From: Diaphorobacter caeni
GTDB lineage: Bacteria; Pseudomonadota; Gammaproteobacteria; Burkholderiales; Burkholderiaceae_C
Direction: 5' to 3'
Assembly: GCF_015354245.1 (NCBI RefSeq)
Contig: NZ_JADKYZ010000007.1
Coordinates: 248,001 to 312,000, forward strand
DNA: 64,000 bases
Shown here: positions 34,528-43,783 of the stretch, one piece after another
How the letters are laid out: each line of letters begins with the position of its first letter
Position numbering within the stretch: position 1 is the stretch's first letter
Translations under genes and position numbers: made by a program
The notes under the pieces: generated by a model
Database searches by the model: none
Told to the model about the DNA's origin: nothing
What the model saw: only the letters and a program-made list of their open reading frames with translations

Positions 34528-36240
34528 TTACTTGCGCTGCTTGTCCTCGGCCGCCTTGCGAATCCCGCTCAGTGTTCCCGTCGGCGTGATCGCCTCGGGG
34601 TCGATGAAGCAGTGAAGAATGCTCGGCAGTCCGCTGGCGCGTGCGCGGGCCAGAGCGGGGGCGAACTCTTGGGTCGTGCGCACGGTTTCGCCGTGGCCCC
34701 CGAAGGCCTTGGCGTAGGCGGCGAAGTCGGGGTTCTTCAGTTCGGTGCCGCTCACGCGGCCTGGGTATTCGCGTTCCTGGTGCATGCGGATGGTGCCGTA
34801 CATCGCGTTGTCCAGCAGTACGACGATGATGGGCAGGCTGTACTGGATCGCGGTCGCGAACTCCTGTCCGTGCATGAGAAAGTCGCCATCGCCCGCGAAG
34901 ATCACGACCTCGCGTTCAGGCCACAGGCGCTTGGCGCCGACGCCTGCCGGTGGCCCGTAGCCCATGGAGCCGCTGGTGGGCGCGAGCTGGCTGGCGAAGG
35001 TGGTGAAGGGCCAGAAGCGGTGCACCCAGGTGGCGAAGTTGCCCGCGCCGTTGCAGAAGATGGTGTCGGCCGGAAGCACCTCGCGCAGGTGGCCCATCAC
35101 GGCGCCCATCTGCAGGTCGCCGGGGATCTGGATCTTGGCGGGATCGCTCCAGGCGAGGTATTCGGCGTGGGCGTCCTGCGTGTGCTGCGCCCAGCGGGGC
35201 GCAGTGGCGGGTTGACCCAGACCTGCGAGCGCGGCGGCCATGGGCTGGGGCGTGGCGTTGATGGACTGGGCCGCGTGGTAGAGGCGGCCGAGTTCGTTGG
35301 CGTCGGCATGGATGTGGACCATGGCCTGCTGCGGCTCGGGGATGCTGAAAAGTTCGTAGCTCTGCGATGCGATTTCCGACAGGCGACCGCCGAGCACGAT
35401 CACCAGATCGCTGGCGCGGATGCGCGCGAGCAGCTTGGGGTTGACGCCCAGACCGAGGTCGCCGCCGTAGCTTGCATGGTTCGCGGGGAACAGCATCTGG
35501 CGGCGGAAAGAGCAGTAGACCGGAAGCTGCCAGTGGCTCGCGAAGCTGACGAGATTCTGCACGGCGGCCTCGTCCCAGCGCGTGCCGCCGACGATGACGA
35601 CGGGGCGCTCGGCCTTTTCAAGGCGCTGCTTCAGTTCGGCGATGGCGTCCGCGCCGGGGTGGATCTCGTTGACCGTGTAGGGGCGCGCGTCGGGCACGGT
35701 GACCATGTCGGTCAGCATGTCTTCGGGCAGAGCGATGACGACCGGGCCCGGACGGCCGGAGGTGGCGACGTGGAAGGCGCGCGAGACCAGTTCGGGGATG
35801 CGGGCGGCGTCGTCGATCTGCACGGTCCATTTGGTCATGGTGCCGAAGACCGCGCCGTAGTCGAGCTCCTGAAACGCTTCGCGCTCCATCATGCCGCGCG
35901 CGACCTGGCCGACGAAGACGATCAGCGGCGTCGAATCCTGATGTGCGATGTGGATGCCGGCCGAGGCATTGGTCGCGCCCGGACCGCGCGTGACGAAGCA
36001 GATGCCGGGCTGGCCGGTGAGCTTGCCCTGGGCCTCGGCCATCATCGTGGCGCCGCCTTCCTGGCGGCAGATGGTGACCTCGACCTTGGCGTCATGCAGC
36101 GCGTCGAGCGCGGCCAGATAGCTTTCGCCGGGCACGCAGAAGAGCTGCTTCACGCCATGCAGCACGAGCTGATCGACGAGGACCTGTCCGCCGGTGCGTG
36201 GGGCGTTCGATGTCGTGGGGGCTTTGGGGGTTGTCTCCAT
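34528..36240 (-). CDS. Thiamine-pyrophosphate enzyme, acetolactate-synthase-like
   Basis: A 570-residue three-domain TPP enzyme. The cofactor glutamate is Glu61 (CRQEGGATMMAEA), the central domain reads RPVVIVGGTRW, and the TPP/Mg motif GDGDF (450-454) ends in LLDN. It belongs to the large acetolactate synthase/benzoylformate decarboxylase/oxalyl-CoA decarboxylase group. No small regulatory subunit lies nearby, so it is unlikely to be the biosynthetic IlvB, and it lacks clear oxalyl-CoA signatures. The specific reaction is not assignable. The start at 36240 is the first ATG and the N-terminal 15 residues are not conserved. Confidence 0.85.
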   Translation of the reverse strand: METTPKAPTTSNAPRTGGQVLVDQLVLHGVKQLFCVPGESYLAALDALHDAKVEVTICRQEGGATMMAEAQGKLTGQPGICFVTRGPGATNASAGIHIAHQDSTPLIVFVGQVARGMMEREAFQELDYGAVFGTMTKWTVQIDDAARIPELVSRAFHVATSGRPGPVVIALPEDMLTDMVTVPDARPYTVNEIHPGADAIAELKQRLEKAERPVVIVGGTRWDEAAVQNLVSFASHWQLPVYCSFRRQMLFPANHASYGGDLGLGVNPKLLARIRASDLVIVLGGRLSEIASQSYELFSIPEPQQAMVHIHADANELGRLYHAAQSINATPQPMAAALAGLGQPATAPRWAQHTQDAHAEYLAWSDPAKIQIPGDLQMGAVMGHLREVLPADTIFCNGAGNFATWVHRFWPFTTFASQLAPTSGSMGYGPPAGVGAKRLWPEREVVIFAGDGDFLMHGQEFATAIQYSLPIIVVLLDNAMYGTIRMHQEREYPGRVSGTELKNPDFAAYAKAFGGHGETVRTTQEFAPALARARASGLPSILHCFIDPEAITPTGTLSGIRKAAEDKQRK

Positions 36241-36311
36241 GGCGTGCTTTTCGTGCTTTCAAAAAGTTGGCTGGTTGGCGCTGGCCCCCGGTGAGCTTTG
36301 GGCTCGTTCAG

Positions 36312-36611
36312 TCAGGGACCGCTGCCGGATTCTGTGCCGATCATGCCCGAGGATGCAAGCGCGTGCTGGCAGGCTTCGACGGCGTCCTGCCGCCAGAACT
36401 CGGTGGCGGCGTAGAAACCTTCCCACACGCAGCCGTTGCAGCCGCGCCCGCAGCAGGTGTCGGGCTCGGGTGGCGTGCGGCGCAGTTGTACGCCGAGCCC
36501 CTGTGCTTGCCTTTGCAGCGCGCAAAACAACTGGCGCGCCTGTTCCAGCTCGCCCGTGATGCGCACGGTGGCGAGCTGCTGCAGCGTGAATTCAGCGGGA
36601 TCCGGGCTCAC
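36312..36611 (-). CDS. Oxidoreductase-like-domain cysteine-rich protein (GTG start)
   Basis: A 99-residue protein with the motif PPEPDTCCGRGCNGCVWEGFY (split: CCGRGCNGC at about 53-61), the signature of the Oxidored-like domain found in small mitochondrial and bacterial proteins of unknown function. The four closely spaced cysteines could bind a metal or an iron-sulfur cluster. The GTG start overlaps the upstream gene's stop as GTGA, implying translational coupling, and no better start exists. Confidence 0.75.
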   Translation of the reverse strand: MSPDPAEFTLQQLATVRITGELEQARQLFCALQRQAQGLGVQLRRTPPEPDTCCGRGCNGCVWEGFYAATEFWRQDAVEACQHALASSGMIGTESGSGP

Positions 36612-36904
36612 CTGTCGCGGCGCTTCGACTTGGATTTGGGCGCGTTCTGCTCAAGATAGCTGGCGGTTTCGGCGTCGAGCACGCGGCGCTTTTTGAGGCG
36701 CACGGCGTACTGCACGAGAAAGGCAATTCCGAGCGCCAGTGCAAACCAGCCGACAATATAGGCTTGGCGCATCAGATCCTGCACGTCAGGCGAGCGGGAG
36801 AAATACGGCGCCAGAAGAATGATCGCTCCGATGAGGGCGCAGATGACGCCTTTGAAAAGCACATCGTTGTCGAGTTTGCGCGACGGTGTAGTGGGGGCAG
36901 ACAT
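36608..36904 (-). CDS. Small two-helix membrane protein of unknown function
   Basis: A 98-residue protein with two predicted membrane helices (GVICALIGAIILLAPYF and GWFALALGIAFLVQYAV) and a basic, lysine-rich C-terminus (KSKSKRRDR). I do not recognise a family with confidence. It is translated just ahead of, and coupled to, the cysteine-rich protein, so the two may form a small membrane-associated unit. The start at 36904 is the ATG that gives a soluble N-terminus before the first helix. Confidence 0.65.
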   Translation of the reverse strand: MSAPTTPSRKLDNDVLFKGVICALIGAIILLAPYFSRSPDVQDLMRQAYIVGWFALALGIAFLVQYAVRLKKRRVLDAETASYLEQNAPKSKSKRRDR

Positions 36905-37000
36905 GTGAAGGCGGGGCGCGGCACGCGGCCACGCTGCTGAGGCAAAAGCCTGATTATCCTTGTCTCCCGATTCAGTCTCTATTCGTGAAAGTACAGTTCC

Positions 37001-37966
37001 ATGGCCATTCAATGGTTTCCCGGTCACATGCACCTGACGCGCAAGGCGATCGAGGAGCGCATCAAGGACATCGATGTGGTCATCGAGATGCTGGACGCGC
37101 GCCTGCCGGGCTCCAGCGCCAATCCGCTGCTGGCCGAGCTCACCGGCCACAAGCCGGCGCTCAAGGTGATCAATAAGCAGGATCTGGCCGACCCGACGCG
37201 CACGCCGCTCTGGCTCGACTGGTACAACGCCAAGCTCGAGACGCACGCGATCGCGCTGGACGCCTCCGACGCGGCCCCCGCGCGCAAGCTGATCGAGGGC
37301 TGCCGCAAGCTCGCGCCCACGCGCACGGGCCTCGCGAAGCCGATGCGGGTGCTGATCTGCGGCATTCCCAACGTGGGCAAGTCCACGCTGATCAACACGC
37401 TCTCGGACAAGCGCCAGGCCAAGACCGGCGACGAGGCAGGGGTCACCAAGGTCGAGCAGCGCATCGTGCTGGCCGACGATTTCTATCTCTGGGACACCCC
37501 CGGCATGCTGTGGCCACGCATCGTCGTGGACCAGAGCGGGGACCGGCTGGCCGCTTCCGGCGCGGTGGGCCGCAATGCCTACGATGAGGAAAGCGTGGTG
37601 CTCGATCTGCTGGCCTACCTGAAGCTGCACTACGGAGCGCAGTTGAGCGAGCGCTACAAGCTCGGGCTCGAGGCGGCCGAGATCGGCGCGCTGCACGACG
37701 ATGAAGTGCTCGAGAAGATCGCCCGCAAGCGCGGCGCGGTGATGCCGGGCGGCAAGCTCAACCTGCAGAAGGCTTCCGAGATCGTGCTGACGGATTTCCG
37801 CAGCGGCGTGCTGGGCCGCATCTCACTCGAGACCCCCGCAGAGTACGAAGGCTGGCTGGCCGAAGCGGCGATCAAGGAAGAGGCCAGAGCGCTCAAGAAG
37901 GCCGAGATGGACAAGCGCAAGAAGCGCAAGGCCCCGAGTCGTGAGCGGCCCCGCACGCCGGAGTGA
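37001..37966 (+). CDS. rbgA: Ribosome biogenesis GTPase YlqF/RbgA
   Basis: A 321-residue circularly permuted GTPase: the NKxD motif comes first (NKQD, 58-61), then the P-loop GIPNVGKST (121-129) and DTPG (165-168). The N-terminal QWFPGHM and the order G4-G1-G3 are diagnostic of YlqF/RbgA, which assists 50S subunit maturation. The C-terminal tail is unusually basic (KKRKAPSRERPR). The start at 37001 is the first ATG before the conserved WFPGHM. Confidence 0.95.
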   Translation: MAIQWFPGHMHLTRKAIEERIKDIDVVIEMLDARLPGSSANPLLAELTGHKPALKVINKQDLADPTRTPLWLDWYNAKLETHAIALDASDAAPARKLIEGCRKLAPTRTGLAKPMRVLICGIPNVGKSTLINTLSDKRQAKTGDEAGVTKVEQRIVLADDFYLWDTPGMLWPRIVVDQSGDRLAASGAVGRNAYDEESVVLDLLAYLKLHYGAQLSERYKLGLEAAEIGALHDDEVLEKIARKRGAVMPGGKLNLQKASEIVLTDFRSGVLGRISLETPAEYEGWLAEAAIKEEARALKKAEMDKRKKRKAPSRERPRTPE

Positions 37967-38002
37967 AAGCGCCGCAAAGGCACTCAGAGCGTGTTGACGA
38001 TC

Positions 38003-38227
38003 TCAGCTCTTCTTGGGATGCAGCCTGAGCTTGCCTTCACGGACGTAGCGGTCGTATTCGTCACGCGGAATCGCTGCGAGACCGGCGGTTCTGGAATCAT
38101 CCATCCAGCTGATCGTGACGCTGTCGGGCGCGTAGTCCAGTTCGACCGGGCCTTCCGGAATGGTCATCGGGACGCCTTCACCCTCTCGGTAGGTGACGAG
38201 GCCGTGAATGGTGGCAGTTGCTGACAT
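38003..38227 (-). CDS. Small conserved hypothetical protein
   Basis: A 74-residue acidic protein (MSATATIHGLVTYREGEG at the start, HPKKS at the end) with no signal peptide or membrane helix. The regular alternation around VELDYAPDSVTISWMDD suggests a small beta-rich fold. I do not recognise its family. It ends 36 bases before the rbgA stop on the opposite strand and stands alone. ATG at 38227 is preceded by GGAGACAC. Confidence 0.6.
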   Translation of the reverse strand: MSATATIHGLVTYREGEGVPMTIPEGPVELDYAPDSVTISWMDDSRTAGLAAIPRDEYDRYVREGKLRLHPKKS

Positions 38228-38403
38228 GGTGTGTCTCCTGGTGGTGGGGCCAAGATCAGGCACCGGACGATCCGGGCAATGACGCGAGTGCGAGAGCCTT
38301 CATTAGAGGCTGGCCGGATGGAGATTGCGTGTCAGACCAGAGCGCGAAACCAAACCGTTACCGACCACAGGATTCCAACTGGCGTCGGATGGTTGGAGGC
38401 TTG

Positions 38404-39231
38404 TTACGCTTTGCTGGAAAGTGGGAGATCCGTGGGCCCTTCCGCATGCACCCATGGCATGTTGAGCACGCGGTCATTCCAATCCTGCAAATCGGCATTT
38501 GCAGGCTTCACGTCCTGAGGATTCAACGACAGCCCGCTGTGCAGATGCAGTCTCGCGCCCGTCACCGGATGTGGAATCGACAGCTTCCACGCGTGCAACC
38601 ACAGCCGCTGCAGCCCGAGCTGAGCGGCCCACCAGCGGTTGAGCGGGCCTTTGCCGTGCGTGGCGTCGCCCAGAATCGGGTGGGCGATGTGCTTCAGATG
38701 CCTGCGGATCTGATGGCGGCGGCCGGTGAACGGCGTTGCGTGCACCAGCGAGGCGCGCGTGTGCTCGAACCGCGGATCGCTCGCGATGGGCAGTTCCAGC
38801 TTCGCGATGCAGCGCAGCAGCGTGCGCGCGTCCTGCACCGGTGCGTCGGGCGGTGCATCGTCGGGGCGCAGCGCGTGGTCCACGTCGCTGATCGGTGGTG
38901 CCCAGCCGCGCACCAGGGCGAGATATTCCTTGGTCACATCGTGGCGCTGAAACGCCTGCGCCAGTTCGCGCGTGGCATCCGGGTGCAGGCCCATGACCAG
39001 TACGCCGCAGGTGCCTTTGTCCAGCCGATGCACCGGATAGACATGCTGGCCGAGCTGGTTGCGCAGGGCCTGCATCACGAAGCGCGTTTCGCCCGCGTCC
39101 AGTCCCGTTCGATGCACCAGCCAGCCCGCAGGCTTGTAGACGGCCACCATATGTTCATCGTGCCAGAGCAGTTCGAGCGGCGGAAGCGGTGAAAGCTGTG
39201 GAAGCGGGGCGGATGGACTCTCGGGTGACAC
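38404..39231 (-). CDS. RluA-family pseudouridine synthase, TruC-like
   Basis: A 275-residue pseudouridine synthase without an S4 domain. The catalytic motif HRLDKGTCG carries the nucleophilic aspartate; YKPAGWLVHR, RRHQIRRHLKHI and ILGDATHG complete the fold. Length and the lack of an S4 domain fit TruC, which modifies U65 of tRNA, better than RluC or RluD. The start is a GTG at 39231, the only start that includes the conserved LLWHDEH segment with a normal N-terminus. Confidence 0.85.
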   Translation of the reverse strand: MSPESPSAPLPQLSPLPPLELLWHDEHMVAVYKPAGWLVHRTGLDAGETRFVMQALRNQLGQHVYPVHRLDKGTCGVLVMGLHPDATRELAQAFQRHDVTKEYLALVRGWAPPISDVDHALRPDDAPPDAPVQDARTLLRCIAKLELPIASDPRFEHTRASLVHATPFTGRRHQIRRHLKHIAHPILGDATHGKGPLNRWWAAQLGLQRLWLHAWKLSIPHPVTGARLHLHSGLSLNPQDVKPANADLQDWNDRVLNMPWVHAEGPTDLPLSSKA

Positions 39232-39290
39232 GATGGCGATAGGAAAAATTGGTCAATAAGCGGTAAGCATAGCTGGTGATTGGCATCACA

Positions 39291-40241
39291 ATGATGAGCA
39301 TGAACATCACCGCCAGCGCAACGCACAAGACCCCCTCCATTCTGCCGCTGTCCCTGCTCGTGCAGGCCAGGCGCGATGATCCTTCGCCGCTCATTCTGTA
39401 CCACGGTCGATGTGCGGACGGCTTCTCGGCGGCATGGGCCGCCTGGACGTTCTACGAGGGCGAGGTGGAGTGCGTGGGGCTCACGCACGGTCAGGTGAAG
39501 ACCATGGACGATCTGCCGCCGCTCGAAGGTCGCGCGGTCTACATTCTCGACTTCTCGTTCAACGCGGAAATTCTCGCGCAGATCGACGAACGCGCGGCCC
39601 AGCTCGTGCTGCTCGACCACCACATCAGCGCGCAGCGCGAGATAGGCAACTACCGCTGCCGCTGCGGGGTGGTGCATTTCGACATGAACAAGTCCGGCGC
39701 GCGCCTGTCCTGGGAGTTCTTTCACGGCGATGCGCCCGTTCCCGAACTCATCCGCTTCGTCGAAGACCGCGACCTGTGGCGCTGGCAGTATCCGCAGACG
39801 CGTGGTTTCGTCTCGGCGCTCGACCTCGAACCGTTCGAATTGCAGCGCTGGCAGGAGATCGCCGATTTCACGCCCGAGCAGCTGGCCGCCTTCGTCGCGC
39901 GCGGCGATGCCATGGACGAGAAGTTCCGCAACCTCGCGGCCGACATCGCGCGCGATGCGCAGCCTGTCAACTTCAACGGCGAGCAGGGTCTGATGGTGAA
40001 TGCGCCGGGCGCGTTCCACAGTCTCGTCGGCGATCTTCTGTCGGCTGAAAGCGGCACCTTCGCGCTGATGTGGCAGGTCGGCTCGGAAGGCCAGATCAAG
40101 GCTGGACTGCGATCGCAGCGCGGCTACGACTGCTCGGTGCTGGCCGTGAGCATGGGCGGCGGCGGACACGCGCAGGCCTGTGGATTCCGCATGGCTGCCC
40201 AACGTCTGCCCGAGCTTCTGAGCGGCACTTTCAAGGCTTGA
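39291..40241 (+). CDS. DHH-family phosphoesterase
   Basis: A 316-residue protein with DHH and DHHA1 domains. The metal site is visible as HGRCADGFS, ILDFS and LLDHH (the DHH motif variant), and the C-terminal DHHA1 motif is SMGGGGHAQACGFR. Family members cleave nanoRNA, cyclic dinucleotides or single-stranded DNA; the type cannot be fixed, but the oligoribonuclease-like and YorK-like branches are the nearest in length. The start is uncertain among ATGs at 39291, 39294 and 39300; none has a strong ribosome-binding site. Confidence 0.82.
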   Translation: MMSMNITASATHKTPSILPLSLLVQARRDDPSPLILYHGRCADGFSAAWAAWTFYEGEVECVGLTHGQVKTMDDLPPLEGRAVYILDFSFNAEILAQIDERAAQLVLLDHHISAQREIGNYRCRCGVVHFDMNKSGARLSWEFFHGDAPVPELIRFVEDRDLWRWQYPQTRGFVSALDLEPFELQRWQEIADFTPEQLAAFVARGDAMDEKFRNLAADIARDAQPVNFNGEQGLMVNAPGAFHSLVGDLLSAESGTFALMWQVGSEGQIKAGLRSQRGYDCSVLAVSMGGGGHAQACGFRMAAQRLPELLSGTFKA

Positions 40242-40269
40242 CGATTCTTTGCATTGCAGGCCATCGCGC

Positions 40270-40298
40270 CATCGCGTCGAAATCATCTCGACGCGATG
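40270..40298. terminator. 11-bp hairpin downstream of the DHH gene
   Basis: CATCGCGTCGA and TCGACGCGATG form a perfect stem around AATCATC, 28 bases after the DHH stop codon. No T-run follows, so it may stabilise the 3' end or terminate only weakly. The remaining bases to 40530 hold no gene and presumably contain the prkA promoter. Confidence 0.55.
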
Positions 40299-40530
40299 CC
40301 GATGGTGTTGGCCCTTGCTCGCGCCGGGCGCGCGGCAGGGCTTGAATCCCATGCGAATTCCAATGCGGCGGAACTGGTTATCTTGCACCTGTGGACGCCT
40401 TTGCACACGTAGGACAGACGACCTATCCAAATTGCTTGCGAGGTGCTACAACGACTCCATTCGGTAACGAATGTCTCGCAACTTTTTTGCGGCACTTTTC
40501 GCTCTCGGGTGCCGCGATGGAGGAAGTCGT

Positions 40531-42453
40531 ATGGATGTCATCAGCAACTCTGCAGCCCGCTACGTTCGCCTGCGTGAAGAGGAAATGTCGATCGACGAAT
40601 ACCTCGCTCTGTGCCAGCGCGATCCCATGGTCTACGAGAGTGCCGCGCGGCGCATGCTTGCAGCCATCGGCGAGCCGGAGATGGTGGACACGCGAAGCGA
40701 CCCGCAGCTCTCGCGGCTGTTCGCCAACAAGGTGATCCGGCGCTACCCCGCGTTCGCTGAGTTCTACGGCATGGAGGACTCCATCGAACAGGTGGTGAGC
40801 TTCTTCCGCCACGCCGCGCAGGGCCTGGAAGAGCGCAAGCAGATCCTCTACCTGCTCGGCCCCGTCGGCGGCGGCAAGAGCTCGATCGCCGAGCGTCTCA
40901 AATACCTGATGCAGAAGGTGCCGTTCTATTCGCTCAAGGGCTCTCCGGTCAACGAATCGCCGCTGGGACTGTTCGATCCGGTGGAGGACGGGCCGCTGCT
41001 CGAAGAGCAGTTCGGCATTCCGCAGCGCTGCCTGAAGCGCGTGCTCTCGCCCTGGGCCGTGAAGCGGCTCGACGAACTCGGCGGCGACATCCGGCAGTTC
41101 CGCGTGGTCAAGCGCTATCCCAGCATCCTCAAGCAGATCGGCATCGCCAAGACCGAGCCGGGGGACGAGAACAATCAGGACATCTCCAGCCTCGTCGGCA
41201 AGGTGGACATCCGCAAGCTCGAGAGCTTCGCGCAGGACGACACCGACGCCTACAGCTATTCGGGAGGACTGAGCCTCGCCAACCAGGGCCTGCTCGAATT
41301 CGTCGAAATGTTCAAAGCGCCCATCAAGGTGCTGCACCCGCTGCTCACCGCCACGCAGGAGGGCAACTACAAGGGAACGGAGGGCTTCGGCGCGATTCCC
41401 TTCGAGGGGCTGGTGCTGGCGCACAGCAACGAGAGCGAATGGAAGGCCTTCCGCAACAACCGCAACAACGAGGCGTTTCTCGACCGCATCTACATCGTCA
41501 AGGTGCCTTATTGCCTGCGGGTGTCCGAGGAGGTGCGGATCTACGAAAAGCTGATCCGCGAGTCCTCGCTCGCCCATGCGGTCTGCGCGCCCGGCACGCT
41601 CAAGATGATGGCGCAGTTCTCGGTGCTCACGCGCCTGAAGGAGCCCGAGAATTCGAGCATCTTCAGCAAGATGCAGGTCTACGACGGCGAGAGCCTCAAG
41701 GACACCGATCCGCGAGCCAAGAGCTATCAGGAGTACCGCGACTACGCGGGCGTGGACGAGGGCATGTCGGGCATCTCCACCCGCTTCGCGTTCAAGATCC
41801 TGTCCAAAGTGTTCAACTACGACAGCACCGAGGTGGCGGCCAATCCGGTGCACCTCATGTACGTGCTGGAGCAGCAGATCGAGCGCGAGCAGTTCCCCGC
41901 CGAGCTCGAGAGCAAGTACACCAGCTACATCAAGGAGTACCTGTCGCCGCGCTACGCGGAATTCATCGGCAAGGAGATCCAGACTGCCTATCTCGAGAGC
42001 TACAGCGAGTATGGCCAGAACATCTTTGATCGCTACGTCACTTATGCCGACTACTGGATCCAGGACAGCGAGTACCGCGACACCGACACCGGCGAGGTGT
42101 TCGATCGCAACGCGCTGAATGCCGAACTCGAGAAGGTCGAGAAGCCCGCGGGCATCGCGAATTCCAAGGATTTCCGCAACGAGATCGTGAACTTCGTGCT
42201 GCGCGCGCGCGCCAACAATCAAGGCAAGAATCCAAGCTGGACGAGCTACGAGAAGCTGCGCCTCGTGATCGAGAAGAAGATGTTCTCGAACACCGAGGAG
42301 CTGCTGCCGGTGATCAGCTTCAACGCCAAGGCCAGCGCGGAAGACGCGCGCAAGCACGAGGATTTCGTCACGCGCATGGAGTCCAAGGGCTACACGCCCA
42401 AGCAGGTGCGCCTGCTCTGCGAATGGTATCTGCGGGTGCGCAAGAGCAGCTGA
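40531..42453 (+). CDS. prkA: PrkA-type serine protein kinase / AAA+ protein
   Basis: A 640-residue PrkA (YeaG). An AAA+ core opens with Walker A GPVGGGKSS (110-118), and the C-terminal third carries the kinase-like domain (SFNAKASAEDARKHEDFVTRM). YeaG phosphorylates proteins under nutrient stress in E. coli. GGAGG lies nine bases before the ATG. It heads the operon prkA-yeaH-spoVR, with a 61-bp gap before yeaH. Confidence 0.95.
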   Translation: MDVISNSAARYVRLREEEMSIDEYLALCQRDPMVYESAARRMLAAIGEPEMVDTRSDPQLSRLFANKVIRRYPAFAEFYGMEDSIEQVVSFFRHAAQGLEERKQILYLLGPVGGGKSSIAERLKYLMQKVPFYSLKGSPVNESPLGLFDPVEDGPLLEEQFGIPQRCLKRVLSPWAVKRLDELGGDIRQFRVVKRYPSILKQIGIAKTEPGDENNQDISSLVGKVDIRKLESFAQDDTDAYSYSGGLSLANQGLLEFVEMFKAPIKVLHPLLTATQEGNYKGTEGFGAIPFEGLVLAHSNESEWKAFRNNRNNEAFLDRIYIVKVPYCLRVSEEVRIYEKLIRESSLAHAVCAPGTLKMMAQFSVLTRLKEPENSSIFSKMQVYDGESLKDTDPRAKSYQEYRDYAGVDEGMSGISTRFAFKILSKVFNYDSTEVAANPVHLMYVLEQQIEREQFPAELESKYTSYIKEYLSPRYAEFIGKEIQTAYLESYSEYGQNIFDRYVTYADYWIQDSEYRDTDTGEVFDRNALNAELEKVEKPAGIANSKDFRNEIVNFVLRARANNQGKNPSWTSYEKLRLVIEKKMFSNTEELLPVISFNAKASAEDARKHEDFVTRMESKGYTPKQVRLLCEWYLRVRKSS

Positions 42454-42514
42454 CTGGTGGGTGGTGGGGAACGGAAGGACGCAAGACCGCGTCGGGCCAC
42501 GCTCGGAGGCATGG

Positions 42515-43783
42515 ATGGCATTGCAAATCATCGACCGCAGGCTCGCTGGCAAGAACAAGTCGGTGGGCAACCGCGAGCGCTTCGTGCGCCGCTACAAGGA
42601 GCAGATTGCCGAGGCGGTGCGCCGCGCCGTGGGAAAGCGCGACATCCGCCATATCGAACAGGCGGAGAGCATCACCATCCCGAAGAAGGACATCCGCGAG
42701 CCGTCGTTTCACCATGGTCAGGGCGGCGTGCGCGACACCGTGCATCCGGGCAACAGCGAGCATGTGCGCGGTGACCGCATCGCCAAGCCGCAGGGCGGCG
42801 CGGGCGGTGGCGGATCGCAGGCCAGCGACAGCGGGGAGGGGGAGGACGACTTCACCTTCACGCTGAGCAAGGAAGAGTTCATGGAACTGTTCTTCGAGGA
42901 CCTGGCGCTGCCCCGGCTGCTGCGCACCCACATCGGCAACACGCCGCAGTACAAGCTGCGTCGCGCGGGCTACAGCCATGACGGCACGCCGCACAATCTG
43001 GCGGTGGTGCGCACCATGCGCGGCGCGCTCGGGCGGCGCATCGCGCTGACCAAGGCACCGCATCGCGAGCTGACCGAGCTGCAGGAGCAGCTCGATTCGC
43101 TGCTCGCGCAGGACGATGGCACGAGCGAAGCCATCGCAGAGCTGCAGCGGCGCATCGACACGCTGCGCGAGCGCATCGGCCGGGTGGCGTTTCTTGATCC
43201 GCTGGACCTGCGCTTTCGCAACCGCACCCGCGTGCCGTCGCCGAGCAGCCAGGCCGTGATGTTCTGCGTGATGGACGTGTCGGGCTCGATGGACCAGCAC
43301 CGCAAGGAGCTCTCCAAGCGCTTCTTCATCCTGCTCTACCTGTTCCTCACGCGGCACTACGAGAAGATCGACATCGTCTTCATCCGCCATCACACGCAGG
43401 CCTCCGAAGTCGGCGAGGACGAGTTCTTTCATTCGCAGGAGAGCGGCGGCACGGTGGTGAGCAGCGCGCTGGTGCTGCTCGACCAGATCATCCGCACGCG
43501 CTACCCGGTGGAGGACTGGAACATCTACGTCGCGCAGGCGAGCGACGGCGACAACTACGGTGACGATGGCGTCACCTGCCACAACATGCTGGCCGAGAAG
43601 ATCCTGCCGCTGGTGCGTTATTTCGCTTACGTGCAGGTGGTGCAGGAAGAGCAGAATCTCTGGGAGGAGTACAGCACGCTCGTCGGGCGATTCCCGCACT
43701 TCGCGATGCGCAAGGTGTCCGAGCCGAGCGACATCTATCCGGTGTTCCGTGATCTGTTCAAGAAAGAGGGGGTGAGCGTATGA
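42515..43783 (+). CDS. yeaH: YeaH/YhbH-family (DUF444) protein with VWA-like fold
   Basis: A 422-residue DUF444 protein. The C-terminal half is a von Willebrand A-like domain with the metal-site motif DVSGS (254-258) and FFILLYLFLTRHYEKIDIVF. The first 110 residues are basic and glycine-rich (GGAGGGGSQ), probably disordered. It is always linked to PrkA and SpoVR, with which it acts in stationary-phase stress or sporulation-related processes. The ATG at 42515 has CGGAGG nine bases upstream. It overlaps spoVR by four bases. Confidence 0.95.
   Translation: MALQIIDRRLAGKNKSVGNRERFVRRYKEQIAEAVRRAVGKRDIRHIEQAESITIPKKDIREPSFHHGQGGVRDTVHPGNSEHVRGDRIAKPQGGAGGGGSQASDSGEGEDDFTFTLSKEEFMELFFEDLALPRLLRTHIGNTPQYKLRRAGYSHDGTPHNLAVVRTMRGALGRRIALTKAPHRELTELQEQLDSLLAQDDGTSEAIAELQRRIDTLRERIGRVAFLDPLDLRFRNRTRVPSPSSQAVMFCVMDVSGSMDQHRKELSKRFFILLYLFLTRHYEKIDIVFIRHHTQASEVGEDEFFHSQESGGTVVSSALVLLDQIIRTRYPVEDWNIYVAQASDGDNYGDDGVTCHNMLAEKILPLVRYFAYVQVVQEEQNLWEEYSTLVGRFPHFAMRKVSEPSDIYPVFRDLFKKEGVSV

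Noticed and set aside
34528-36240. Biosynthetic acetolactate synthase IlvB
   Set aside because: No ilvH small subunit or ilvC follows, and the gene stands alone, so only the enzyme superfamily is assigned.
40330-40470. Sigma-54 promoter before prkA (GG and GC doublets near 40377 and 40392)
   Set aside because: The GG-to-GC spacing is 7-8 bases instead of the required 10, so it does not match a -24/-12 element.
40423-42570. 715-codon minus-strand frame opposite prkA
   Set aside because: No recognisable motif, and its composition mirrors the prkA codons. PrkA motifs on the plus strand are intact.
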